Of a stretch of 59,059 nt of DNA, positions 1 to 8,828 are shown one piece after another. The notes under the pieces were generated by a model. That model saw only the letters and a program-made list of their open reading frames with translations, searched no databases and was not told the origin of the DNA. The first letter of the stretch is position 1, and every line of letters starts with the position of its first letter. The stretch is from the NCBI RefSeq assembly GCF_000330505.1, contig NW_004443767.1, positions 498,716 through 557,774 on the forward strand. The letters are read 5' to 3'. Source of the DNA: Entamoeba invadens IP1 (taxonomy: Eukaryota > Evosea > Mastigamoebida > Endamoebidae). The position numbers and the translations under genes are program-made.

Positions 1-1028
1 CTCGAAATAAAACTAATTTTTGAATTTTTACAAATCTGTTTTTCTTCTGAAATGTTGCTTCTTTTTCTATAATCAAATATATCATATAATGTTTTGTAAT
101 CAAATGCGTGTTTGAGAAATGTAAGTAGCAATAAAAACAATTCTTTTGAATTCAAAATTTGATTTTCGTTTACTGAAAGTATATTTAAATCAATTCGCTG
201 TTTAACATATTTTCTGTTTACAGCGTCCCATCTTCCATTGTATAGTATTATATCGAAAATATCGTCAAATTCATCATTTGTGAATCCTGTTAAATCAACA
301 ATTGTTGATGATGTACGTTTTAAAAACACTTTTATTGGATAATTTAAACGTTTTTCATTGGAAGTGGGTTTTGTTGGGTATGTGGATTCTATTGTTATTT
401 CTGCGTTATAATCAATTTCATTTTCACTTCGACGACGCTGTCTTGTTGGTGTGTCTCCCGTGTGATATTCTTCAAATTCTTCCTCATTGACAATTAATGA
501 TCTTTGCAATGCAATTAAAGTGTTGTTATGTGATGGTTGTTTCTGAGTTTCGACCATGGTCAAAAGTGGTTGAGGATGTTCAGTTGCTTGGTATGTTGTT
601 TGTGTAGCTTCATTGTACTGTGAATTGTGTATCGAATTATCAGGGTTAATGTTATGAGTGTTTTGAATATTCTGGTGTTGAAATATTTGTTGTATGTGAA
701 GAGTCTGTGGAATTAAATTGACACTCTGTTGACTTTGTGCAATATGTGTTGATTGGCTGTTATTTTGAGAGTTAGTTAAAGACCGTTGTGTCAACTGATT
801 AACTTCACTTTGTGTTGTTTGTAATATCAGTTGATTTGTAGTAATTTGTTGTATAGATACTTCCTCCATATATTGAGTTGATTTGACGTTTCTTTTTATT
901 TTCTTTTTGTTATTTCTTGTTCCTTTCTTTATCGTTCGTTTGAGTGGTGGGTGATTTGTGTGTATATTAGCTTCTTGATTGACATGAGAAGAAAACGTGT
1001 GTAGAAAACGTAGAGGTGTAGTGCTCAT
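1..1028 (-). CDS. Q/N-rich protein, possible transposase N-terminus (partial, runs off left edge)
   Basis: Reading the minus strand from an ATG at 1026-1028, the frame stays open for 342 codons to the window edge, so the C-terminus is missing. The first ~220 residues are basic, then rich in Q, N, T and S. The segment around residues 255-325 looks folded: it starts LTGFTNDEFDDIFDIIL, and later has ELFLLLLTFLKHAFDYKTLYDIF. That is the layout of the helix-turn-helix region preceding the catalytic domain in Harbinger/IS5-like DDE transposases, but no catalytic residues lie in the window, so this is inference. The frame is more AT-rich than the host genes and resembles the mariner transposase nearby. 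Hairpin repeats at 1289-1394 lie upstream of its start and could belong to the same element. It could instead be an ordinary low-complexity host protein. Confidence 0.55.
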   Translation of the reverse strand, partial: MSTTPLRFLHTFSSHVNQEANIHTNHPPLKRTIKKGTRNNKKKIKRNVKSTQYMEEVSIQQITTNQLILQTTQSEVNQLTQRSLTNSQNNSQSTHIAQSQQSVNLIPQTLHIQQIFQHQNIQNTHNINPDNSIHNSQYNEATQTTYQATEHPQPLLTMVETQKQPSHNNTLIALQRSLIVNEEEFEEYHTGDTPTRQRRRSENEIDYNAEITIESTYPTKPTSNEKRLNYPIKVFLKRTSSTIVDLTGFTNDEFDDIFDIILYNGRWDAVNRKYVKQRIDLNILSVNENQILNSKELFLLLLTFLKHAFDYKTLYDIFDYRKRSNISEEKQICKNSKISFIS

Positions 1029-1666
1029 GTAATTATAAGATTATTTTTGAGTTTCATTTTAATCTCAAGTTTGTTTTTTGTGGCAAAATGAATTTTTACT
1101 TATTTACTTTTTGCCTTTTGTTTCTTTTTCTCACAAAATCACCATTATTATTCATCAATTTTTATTTTATTTTTTATTTTTTTAATAGTTATTTTAAATA
1201 ATTATTTAATGATTTTAAAATAGTTTTAATATTGATTAATTTATCTTTTTTATAAGTAAATTTTATTGTATTTAAATTATAAATATAGGTCAGCGACTTT
1301 TGATATGACTAAAAAGTCGGCGACTTTTTAGGAAACTCAAAAGTCGCCGAACAGCTATAAATGAAATGCTTTTCAAAAGAAAAGGATTTCATTTAAAATT
1401 AATTATAATATTATAAATTAATTATAAATTAATGTAAAGATTTGGTTTTTAAAGTCTTTGAAATTTAAAATAAATACTAATCGTGGAAAATTCACAATTA
1501 TTTAAAATAATTTATTTGGAAAAAAAACGATTAAACTATAATAGTAGTTTTGTTGTAATAATTTATTTGTTCAGTTTAATAGTATACAGTTTAATTTTTA
1601 AATAAAAACATAAATAATTTAACAAAATTATTACAATAATTTTATTCTGTTAATTAAAAAATAATA
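1029..1666. other. AT-rich intergenic stretch left of the mariner element
   Basis: Apart from the inverted-repeat cluster at 1289-1394, this stretch is homopolymer-rich A/T with no coding potential, RNA gene or recognisable promoter motif. It ends at the TA dinucleotide (1665-1666) that flanks the mariner element. Confidence 0.6.
1289..1394. repeat. Cluster of inverted repeats (two or three potential stem-loops)
   Basis: A perfect 12-bp inverted repeat has arms TCGGCGACTTTT (1317-1328) and its complement (1339-1350) around a 10-nt loop. A third, slightly diverged copy of the same GCGACTTTT core lies at about 1290-1301 and could pair with the 1312-1323 arm. Directly after it, arms at 1359-1374 and 1379-1394 form a 16-bp stem with one mismatch and an AAAA loop. 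This is the only GC-containing patch in about 640 bp of AT-rich DNA. It may be the end of the mobile element whose gene runs off the left edge, or a remnant of another. Confidence 0.6.
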
Positions 1667-1941
1667 CAGTTAGTTTCATTTTGTTTAATAATTTTTTCAA
1701 AATTATAATGTTTTGTTTCAAAATAATGATAAAAATGTACCTTTAATCAACACTGTTTCAAAACAATAATTTATTGTTTCAAAAGAAAAACAATTGTTTC
1801 AAATTAATGAATAATTGTTTCATTAAATGATTTATTTTACATTAATTATGACTAATTGTTGAAAAAACTTGTTTTTTTGTTTCAAATTTTTAATTATTTG
1901 TTTCAAAACTGTGTTTGAATTCTCAAAACAATAAACACAAA
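1667..1941 (+). repeat. Left terminal inverted repeat of the mariner element (275 bp)
   Basis: This repeat runs from the outer CAGTTAG to the inner AAACACAAA and matches the complement of 3294-3568 base for base in my reading. It contains GTTTCA at 1673, 1715, 1755, 1776, 1796, 1817, 1879 and 1900, with weaker versions at 1694, 1858 and 1920. All fall on one register of about 20.6 bp, so these are plausible repeated transposase-binding sites. Confidence 0.93.
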
Positions 1942-2031
1942 CAAACAATGAAAACAAACACATTTTGACAATAACTAACTGGAAAAATAAAAAATGTATA
2001 TATTTAAACACCATTTAAATCTATATTTTCA

Positions 2032-3279
2032 ATGGCAGTTAACACTTTTCAGTTTATTCATAGAGACAATGTCCAATCATTTTTGAATCAAGAAGATCCT
2101 CATCAACAACCAGTTCTTGATGAAGTACCACTTGCACAATTGAGAACTACAGATGAAATTTCAAGATCAAGTAGTTTGCGGAACACTGAAACACAACCAT
2201 TTGGAGACACACAAATTACAACAAAACAAACAGAACAAAAAAGAATCTATGTTAAAGCGACCCAGTCCCAGAAAAACAGACTTTATAATGAATACTGTGA
2301 ACACGGAGAAATCAAAGATTGGCGATATTATCAAGAAAAAAGCAAAATGAATGAACAAATGGTCAAACGGTATTTGAAGTATCTGAAAGGTGGTATTGAT
2401 ATTACGCAAACTCAAAAAGTGGGAAGAAAACCAAAATATTCTCCTGAGTTACTCACCGAAATAGCCAATAAATTAACAATAGAAAATAAAACACTAAGAG
2501 AAACCAAAAAACATTTGGCAGATAGTGTTTTGAATGAAATAAGAACTAATATAAAAGTAGTGTCAATTTCAACAATAAGTCGATATATCAAAGACCCAGA
2601 CATAATGAAAGTAGCCGAACTTCCACCTTTAAGTTTTACCGAGTGCACAATAAGAGGTCCCAGAGCGAACACACAGGAAAACAAATTACTACGAGTACAA
2701 AAAAGAAGAGAACTTGATCAATTTATTTCTTCGGGTTATCAAGTTGTTTTTGTCGACGAGAGTCACTGGAAGGTTGGCAATGTCAGATCCAGAAATTGGG
2801 GTGTTAGAGGAAAAAAACATTTTCGTGAACAACCATTGTCGACATTTAATTTATCGTGCGTCTGTGCTATAAGTGATACCGGTTCAAAATATTGTACTTT
2901 ATTTAACCAAACTATTAATGGGGAAATATTTATTAAATATTTTAAATTCCTCATTGAGACATTCACAACGGATGGAAGCAGGATTGTATTTGTCATGGAC
3001 AATGCTTCAGTCCACAAAGATGACATTGTTCAACTTGCAGAAGACAGAGGGTGCAAAGTGTTGTTCAATGCGCCTTACTCACCAGAGTGCAACCCTATAG
3101 AAAACGTATTTGGAATATGGAAAGTCCGAGTTGGAAAATTGAATAATGTGACTATAGCAGATATGATTGAAAACATCTCAAAGTGTTTTGATGAAATTAG
3201 TCCAATTGAAATAAGACGAATTGTAATGAATTTTATTAATATTGTTTCTGTGAAAGTTTTTGCAATGGAAGATCTTTAA
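2032..3279 (+). CDS. Tc1/mariner (IS630-type) DDE transposase
   Basis: This 415-residue protein should cut and paste the surrounding element. An N-terminal region of about 70 residues is followed by a helix-turn-helix part at roughly 75-190, including GRKPKYSPEL at about 135 and a second HTH-like stretch SISTISRYI. The catalytic RNase-H-like domain shows D242 in VFVDES, D323 in FVMDNASVHK and E357 in SPECNPIEN. There are 80 residues between the two aspartates and 33 between D323 and E357, a DDE triad close to the DD34E pattern of Tc1/IS630 families. The frame is complete and uninterrupted and sits between the inverted repeats, so the enzyme is probably functional. Codon use is more AT-rich than in neighbouring host genes. 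Confidence 0.95.
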   Translation: MAVNTFQFIHRDNVQSFLNQEDPHQQPVLDEVPLAQLRTTDEISRSSSLRNTETQPFGDTQITTKQTEQKRIYVKATQSQKNRLYNEYCEHGEIKDWRYYQEKSKMNEQMVKRYLKYLKGGIDITQTQKVGRKPKYSPELLTEIANKLTIENKTLRETKKHLADSVLNEIRTNIKVVSISTISRYIKDPDIMKVAELPPLSFTECTIRGPRANTQENKLLRVQKRRELDQFISSGYQVVFVDESHWKVGNVRSRNWGVRGKKHFREQPLSTFNLSCVCAISDTGSKYCTLFNQTINGEIFIKYFKFLIETFTTDGSRIVFVMDNASVHKDDIVQLAEDRGCKVLFNAPYSPECNPIENVFGIWKVRVGKLNNVTIADMIENISKCFDEISPIEIRRIVMNFINIVSVKVFAMEDL

Positions 3280-3293
3280 CTGGTTTTTAATTT

Positions 3294-3568
3294 TTTGTGT
3301 TTATTGTTTTGAGAATTCAAACACAGTTTTGAAACAAATAATTAAAAATTTGAAACAAAAAAACAAGTTTTTTCAACAATTAGTCATAATTAATGTAAAA
3401 TAAATCATTTAATGAAACAATTATTCATTAATTTGAAACAATTGTTTTTCTTTTGAAACAATAAATTATTGTTTTGAAACAGTGTTGATTAAAGGTACAT
3501 TTTTATCATTATTTTGAAACAAAACATTATAATTTTGAAAAAATTATTAAACAAAATGAAACTAACTG
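3294..3568 (-). repeat. Right terminal inverted repeat of the mariner element (275 bp)
   Basis: Exact complement of 1667-1941 by eye, beginning 15 bp after the transposase stop codon and ending at CTAACTG followed by TA. It carries the mirrored set of GTTTCA (here TGAAAC) motifs. Confidence 0.93.
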
Positions 3569-3720
3569 TACAACAAAATAATAAAATAAAAGTGTTGTTT
3601 TTTTTCGTTCTTTTAAAGAATAACATGATTTAAAATGAAACTAAACTATTGAAATATTTCGGGAAATAGTTCATATTATATCAAAATTATTTTATTAGTT
3701 TTTATAATATTTTATTTATA

Positions 3721-4523
3721 GTCGGGTGATAAAGGGGGTTAATTTGGGACAGAAGTAGTTAATTTAAGTAAAAAACTATAAAATATAATTTCTTTAACCA
3801 TAAAAGTATTAGAAGGGTTTTTTCAATTAACTACTTTGAAGATAATAAAAGAAAACCATAACTTTTTATTTTTGATATTATTCAATCTTTGAAAACAATG
3901 GAAGAAGAAGAGTAAGGAACCCTCGATGAAACAACCACAGGCAATCAACACAAAAAAAGCAATTTAAATACAAGAAACCAGTTTAAAAACTGTATTTCAA
4001 TATATATTCATGATGTATATGGTTAAAATGCCAGAGTTTAATGAATTAACTACAATGTCAATCTTTTAAAGTGTCACAGAATCACTGAAAATCCATCATT
4101 TGTTGAAATCTTTTAATCTTTCGTTGTTGAACCATTCCCATTGAGAAAGGAAAAGAGAAAGACCATTTTAACACCAAAACAATTGGAGTTGAAGAAGAGC
4201 AGAAAAGAAACGAAACAAAGGAAAAAACAAAGGAAAATCCTTTAACAAAACAAGTTTCAGACAAACCACAAAAAGTGCTGCGTTTTAGACTTCCACATTT
4301 CTCTAAGTGAACAAATTGAGGTGTTTTTGTTTATTTTTGAAATAGAAATTTATAATTATTCAATTTATAATCATTTAAAATTAAAAAACTATAATTTAAA
4401 TTAATATTTTAATTTTATGTTTATTTTGACCTTTAAATAGATTTTTTAAAAATTATAGTTTCAAAATTATATTTATCAAAATTAACTACCTTTGTCCCTT
4501 TTTAATGCCATTTATCCCCCGAC
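3721..4523. mobile_element. MITE-like non-autonomous element with imperfect terminal inverted repeats, about 0.8 kb
   Basis: The left end begins GTCGGGTGATAAAGGGGG at 3721 and the right end, read on the minus strand from 4523, begins GTCGGGGGATAAATGGC. Over the first 45 positions 36 match, including a shared GGGAC and GTAGTTAATTT. Both outer edges abut TATA, compatible with a TA duplication. The interior has no open gene but holds fragments that look formerly coding: an ATG-GAA-GAA-GAA-GAG followed at once by a stop (about 3898-3914), and a lysine-rich piece at about 4135-4300. I read this as a decayed transposon or a MITE. The ends are not those of the adjacent mariner element. Confidence 0.7.
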
Positions 4524-4584
4524 TATATATTATTTTTTGATTATTTTAACTATTTTTAAACTATTATTACAATTAACATAAAAA

Positions 4585-4794
4585 GTCGGATGATGAGAAA
4601 AAGGGGGATGCTAATCTAAATATTAATTAATTTAATATTATTAATAATAATTAATTAATATAAATTTATTTTGGTTTTTTCATTTTATTATTTTTTTGGT
4701 TAATAATTTATATTAAAATTAATAGTAATTTTATTATTTTTCAATTGAAACTAACCAATAGTTACGAGCATCCTCCTTTCTCTATCATCCCCAT
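4585..4794. mobile_element. Short MITE-like inverted-repeat element, about 210 bp
   Basis: The left arm starts GTCGGATGATGAGAAAAAGG at 4585 and continues GGGATGCT. The right arm on the minus strand from about 4793 reads GGGATGATAGAGAAAGGAGG then ATGCT. The arms are about 28 bp long with a few mismatches, and the interior is A/T only. The GTCGGRTGAT start is shared with the larger element at 3721-4523, so the two are probably related. The exact borders and any duplication are unclear because the flanks are A/T homopolymers. Confidence 0.6.
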
Positions 4795-4984
4795 ATTTTT
4801 TTCTACAGTAAAACAAATAATTTTGATTCAAATAAAAAGTGTTTAATAGATAAAAAAGTTACGACTTTAAAAAGAAGTTATTTATAGCTAATTTATAATT
4901 AATAAAAACCATTTTCATAATTAAATAATAAAAACTCACAATACAAAAAATTTTGCTCATAAAAAATAATTATAAGGCATACTG

Positions 4985-6561
4985 ATGTACCGCACAGTGG
5001 AAGATCCCTTTAAAAAAAACATTGATACTCACGACGAACTCCGACTCAGTACACGAACGAAATTCATCACACACAGTAATTTTATTGACTTACAACCGGA
5101 AATTGATGCTGTTTGTCTTGTTGAATGACTATTTACTCTTTCGATAACAAACAACAGCAAATAACTTCAAGAGGGTACAAGAGATAAACAATATGTTAAA
5201 TTCCGCAAATATGACTGTTATCGATGAGGCGTTCAAGAAGATCGACAGCGGGATGAAGACGAAAAACAAGCGGTTTGTGAAATTGTTGTGGAAACAGACG
5301 ACTGTATTCGACAAGCTCTGCAACTTTGCTGCGAACGATAATTACCCGTTTGACATCTCTTCGCGCGCACTCTTTTTACTCTCCGAGTTGACGGTTAACA
5401 AAAACTTCTTTCAGTCGTTTGCACACGATAGTCTCAATACAATGCTTCCAAGGTTAAATAAAATCCTAACGCCACCATTTAAGATGGCGAATGACCCTCT
5501 AGTTCAAAGTACATTCTTCTTATTGGCTAACATTATTTTGTATTCGGACTTTTCAAGGCCATATGTACTCACTGTGGAGTTCTTAAACCAATTTGTTGCA
5601 ATTGCCGACTTCTATTTGACTAAAGAAAGAAACATCTATGACTCATTACTGATGATGGTCTATGCTTTGGTAACAATAACTCCACAATCAGAATGTATTG
5701 TAGATTTGACACTCAAGTATTTGCCATTATTGGGTCAACATTTTAGAGACGACACATCAACAATGCTGACATTAAAGTGTTTAAGAATGTTGTCGTGTTA
5801 CAATGACGGTCAGTTGGTTTGTAAAACGTCCAATGTGACTTTTGTCTTTGAAACCCTCAAAGACGTCTCACTCTTTGGAGCGTCCGATATGAATTTTGTG
5901 ATCATCGAAACTGTCAACAATTTCTTGACAAAGAATCCGTGTATTGCCGAGAAGTATATGGCAGTCTATCGTAACTTGGTCAAAAATTTACCAAACCTCG
6001 TTGTGAGCTCCGACACTATGTTAAACTCAATGGCGAATATTCTTCAACACTACCCATATCAAGTCCAACTACTTGACATCATTTTGGATCAATGTTTGTT
6101 TAAAGTAGTGTTGGATGCGATGAAAAGTCCACACGTCTTAATCTCTCAAAGCGCAATTCAACTTGTAGAACTGGCGTTTCAAATTTCTAAATGTGAATAC
6201 CAGTGTTTTTCTAAATTGTTTAATTTGGAAATCACTTCGGCAGTGTGTGAAGCGTTGCAAATCAGTGTTAAGGAATGTCGAAAACAACATACAACTGTGT
6301 TAGTAGATCTGCTCATTTCTCTTTTCGATGTTTGTTATTTGTAACACCATAACGATAACACTGACATCTTAGGTCTGTTCTTCAAATGACCAAATGTTCT
6401 TGTCAAGGTATATAGAACAGATGGAAGAAACTGAAGGCTTGGATACGCTTAACAACGTTAGCCAAATCTACCAATTCCTCTCTCTGAAAGTAAACAAGTT
6501 TGTTTTTATGCTGAAAAGATCAATTGAAGAGATTATAAAAAGCGTTATCACTGATTTGTAG
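4985..6561 (+). CDS. Divergent importin-alpha-like armadillo-repeat protein (3 exons)
   Basis: I join exons 4985-5110, 5172-6329 and 6373-6561, removing introns of 61 and 43 nt that both begin GTTTGT and keep frame in phase 0. The result is 490 residues, the usual importin-alpha length. Exon 1 encodes a short basic region (FKKN...DELRLSTRTK) resembling an importin-beta-binding domain. Exon 2 encodes helical armadillo-like repeats, beginning with RVQEINNMLNS in the position of the conserved VxxIxS segment. Exon 3 contains YIEQMEETEGLDTLNN, matching the IEExGGLDKIExLQ signature near the importin-alpha C-terminus. Known importin alphas carry nuclear-localisation-signal cargo into the nucleus with importin beta. 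The tryptophan-asparagine ladder that grips cargo is largely missing here, so the role may differ. A single-exon reading starting at 5193 would lose both ends. Confidence 0.7.
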
Positions 6562-6719
6562 TCTTCTTAATTTAATAAGTAAAACTATGGTTATATCAAA
6601 TGATTTATAACTAATTTGGTGTTTTGTTCTATTTTGAAAGTGGACACTCCTTGTTACATTACTCAAAACAAATCAGAGAAGCAACAAATCACATTTTTAT
6701 ACATTTGATGTGTAGAATG

Positions 6720-7193
6720 TCATGAATAAACTTGACAGACGACCACCCTGTCAGTTTGATATATCTCAAATGGTACAAAACAGGGGGGAAACCCTGGACA
6801 GAACGTTTGAACGTCTGCCCATATCCGACATCGGAACGAATTCTCCTCTCTAAATAACGCAAACGAGCCATACGACCCAAAGTAAAACTCTCTGTCCGTT
6901 CCAAATAAAACTCCCTTTTGACAATTTTGCTTATAAAAGACGTGCATCGTGTGAACTTCATCGAAGTAAAATATAAAATGTGTTGGATCAGTAGTCCATG
7001 AATTTGTCCAAGTGTCGTGTTGTTGGAAGTAATGAAACCCGATAACATATTTGTTGTGGGGGAAGAGAAAGACTACTATATTCTGTTTGTCTTTGAGACA
7101 CTCTCTCCATGTGTATAAATCTTGTGGATCGATATCACTGTCATATAAAACACTATACTCCTTTTGATGCAAAAACTCAAGAAGCTTATCCAT
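6720..7193 (-). CDS. Small TLDc-like domain protein
   Basis: A 157-residue protein made only of one TLDc-like domain. It shares with the proteins at 21050-21868 and 41516-42687 the order LYDSDID near residue 16, then a hydrophobic strand before an FG-like turn (VVFLFPHNKYVIGFHYF), a HFIFYF strand, and a hydrophobic last strand ending a few residues before the stop. TLDc domains occur in eukaryotic oxidation-resistance (OXR1/NCOA7) proteins, which bind V-ATPase. Entamoeba has many TLDc-like proteins of unknown role. There is no coiled-coil or disordered N-terminus, unlike its relatives in this window. The assignment rests on similarity to the other copies and is moderate. Confidence 0.55.
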   Translation of the reverse strand: MDKLLEFLHQKEYSVLYDSDIDPQDLYTWRECLKDKQNIVVFLFPHNKYVIGFHYFQQHDTWTNSWTTDPTHFIFYFDEVHTMHVFYKQNCQKGVLFGTDREFYFGSYGSFALFREENSFRCRIWADVQTFCPGFPPCFVPFEIYQTDRVVVCQVYS

Positions 7194-7609
7194 TACTTTA
7201 TATAGTTCTTTTTATATGATTTTACTTTCTATATAAAAAATCAATAGAATAATAAAAAATACTATTAAAATTAGTATATGAATTGATTAATAGATTTTAT
7301 TAATATATCTATTAATATCTATTAATATTATTTTAAGTAATAATATGATATAATATAATATAATATGATATAATATAATATATAATAATAATAGAGCTTA
7401 ATATATCAATACCACATATCATTAATTCTTACTATTTTCGAGTGTGTTATAAAACCATATTTTATTGTGTGAAAATATGTGTGAAAAGACTACCAAATAT
7501 AGTTTTGAGCGTCTATGTTATTTGTTAAATATATAGTAAACTATATAATAATTTTGTTAGATTATATTGTACAGTCAAATTTGTTTTCCATCTCAAAAGA
7601 CTACACAAC
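7194..7609. other. AT-only spacer with a TAATATGATATAA-type simple repeat
   Basis: The spacer lies between the start of the TLDc-like gene (minus) and the start of the SNARE-like gene (plus), so it must hold both promoters. From about 7341 to 7393 it is a simple repeat of TAATATGA and TATAATA units. I see no other feature. Confidence 0.6.
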
Positions 7610-7903
7610 ATGAACCAAGAAGAGAAAAATCACATCCAAAAAACATGCGACGAAATGATAGAAACGAGCGCACAGTCTTATCAGGCTGTTCTAAAAAATG
7701 GAGAGGCGTTGGACAAATTGGAAGACCAATCAGCAACTTATAAAGAGAAAACAGACGAGTTTACAACTAAAACTAAAAAAACCGAATACTCAATGATGTC
7801 GTCAAAAAGAAAAATTATTACTGGCGTTATTGTCGGGGCTGTCATTTTGGCAATAATGATCGTTGTGTTAGTCATCGTTATAATCTTGGCTTGTGTTCTG
7901 TAA
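7610..7903 (+). CDS. Small tail-anchored SNARE-like protein (VAMP-like)
   Basis: A 97-residue protein with one amphipathic helix (about residues 10-65) followed by a basic KRK and a C-terminal hydrophobic anchor of about 28 residues. This is the layout of an R-SNARE such as synaptobrevin/VAMP, which drives membrane fusion from the vesicle side. The stretch AVLKNGEALDKLEDQSATYK lines up with the VLERDQKLSELDDRADALQ region of VAMPs, and later F and K residues also fit. At the zero ionic layer, where R-SNAREs have arginine, this protein has N30. It is therefore either a non-canonical SNARE or a SNARE-like membrane protein. No longin domain is present. It is flanked by AT-only spacers and I saw no intron. 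Confidence 0.6.
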   Translation: MNQEEKNHIQKTCDEMIETSAQSYQAVLKNGEALDKLEDQSATYKEKTDEFTTKTKKTEYSMMSSKRKIITGVIVGAVILAIMIVVLVIVIILACVL

Positions 7904-8630
7904 AGTCAATTACTATAATTTGTGGTATTATATTTTTTTTTTATATAAACGAAGACTCAATTCTTTTTGGAAATTCTTTTTTGTGTTTTTAATAAATGAT
8001 TTTGCTTTAAAATAATGAAGTCGGAAACAATATTTCTATGGTTCAATATCTAAAAAACAATTAATTAATTAATAATTTATTAAATATTAATAATAATAAT
8101 TAATTTATTATTATTTGTGTTTTTTTTTTATTTTCAATTGTTACAAAAAAAACATTCAATATTAAAAACTCAAAATAATATTTTTTTAATATTATTAAAA
8201 GGATAATAACAAAATAATAACATTTTATAATCACTTTTTATTTAGTCTTTTTAAATAAAATATGTTAATGTCGAACTAAATAAACATTTGTGTGTTATTT
8301 TGTTGTCAACACTTTTGAACTAAAAAAGAGTAAATAACCCAATCGAAAAATACATTAAATACCAAAAAAACAATACTGTAGTTAATATAATTATAAACAA
8401 TTAATAATTATTAATTTATTGAAATACCAATCAAAAAAACACATAAAAAATTGAAAAAAGTTGTTTGACTAATTTTCATTACCAAAATGAAAGAAAGATA
8501 ATAAAACTATGGAACAAACAAAACTTTTTCTTTGATGAAGAAATACATTTTTGGAATAATTAGAACATATTAATTACCATTTAATAAAAACAATGATTTA
8601 AATTTATTATAATTATAATAAAATATTCAA
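7904..8630. other. AT-only intergenic spacer
   Basis: About 730 bp of A/T-dominated DNA with many runs of A or T and TAATTAATTAA repeats. No coding potential, RNA gene or inverted-repeat element was recognised. Confidence 0.6.
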
Positions 8631-8825
8631 ATGAGTCGAAACCAAACAAAAGAGAACCCAAAATTGTGTGAATACCAATTCTGTTTGAACTTTACCTATT
8701 CTCAAAGAAAAAACGACAGACAGTTATTCTCTCCAAAACGATCCGTTTTGGTTACTTTACAATGTGAAGAGCCAATTACAAAACAAAAGATTATTAATAT
8801 TGAAGTACTTAGATTTCCAAATTAA
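8631..8825 (+). CDS. Small hypothetical ORF in frame with the following CH-LIM gene
   Basis: A 64-codon frame with host-like composition, unlike the A/T spacer before it. It ends in TAA, and only three bases later, in the same frame, the ATG of the CH-LIM gene begins. I recognise no domain. It has a hydrophobic-alternating end (IINIEVLRFPN) that could form strands. It may be a separate tiny gene, an upstream ORF, or a former N-terminal extension of the CH-LIM protein cut off by one stop codon. Confidence 0.35.
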   Translation: MSRNQTKENPKLCEYQFCLNFTYSQRKNDRQLFSPKRSVLVTLQCEEPITKQKIINIEVLRFPN

Positions 8826-8828
8826 AAT

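Larger units (their letters stand above)
1667..3568 (+). mobile_element. Complete Tc1/mariner-type DNA transposon, about 1.9 kb
   Basis: The element starts CAGTTAGTTTCATTTT at 1667 and ends with the exact complement at 3568. It is flanked on both sides by TA (1665-1666 and 3569-3570), the target-site duplication typical of the Tc1/mariner superfamily. Both ends carry 275-bp inverted repeats that appear identical by eye, and one uninterrupted transposase gene lies between them. Intact frame, intact TA duplication and matching repeats indicate a recent insertion that could still be active. The repeats are unusually long for mariners, many of which have repeats of about 30 bp, and contain a periodic array of GTTTCA motifs. 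Confidence 0.95.

Noticed and set aside
302..490. Plus-strand 62-codon frame near the left edge
   Set aside because: It is the antisense shadow of the longer Q/N-rich minus-strand frame covering 1-1028.
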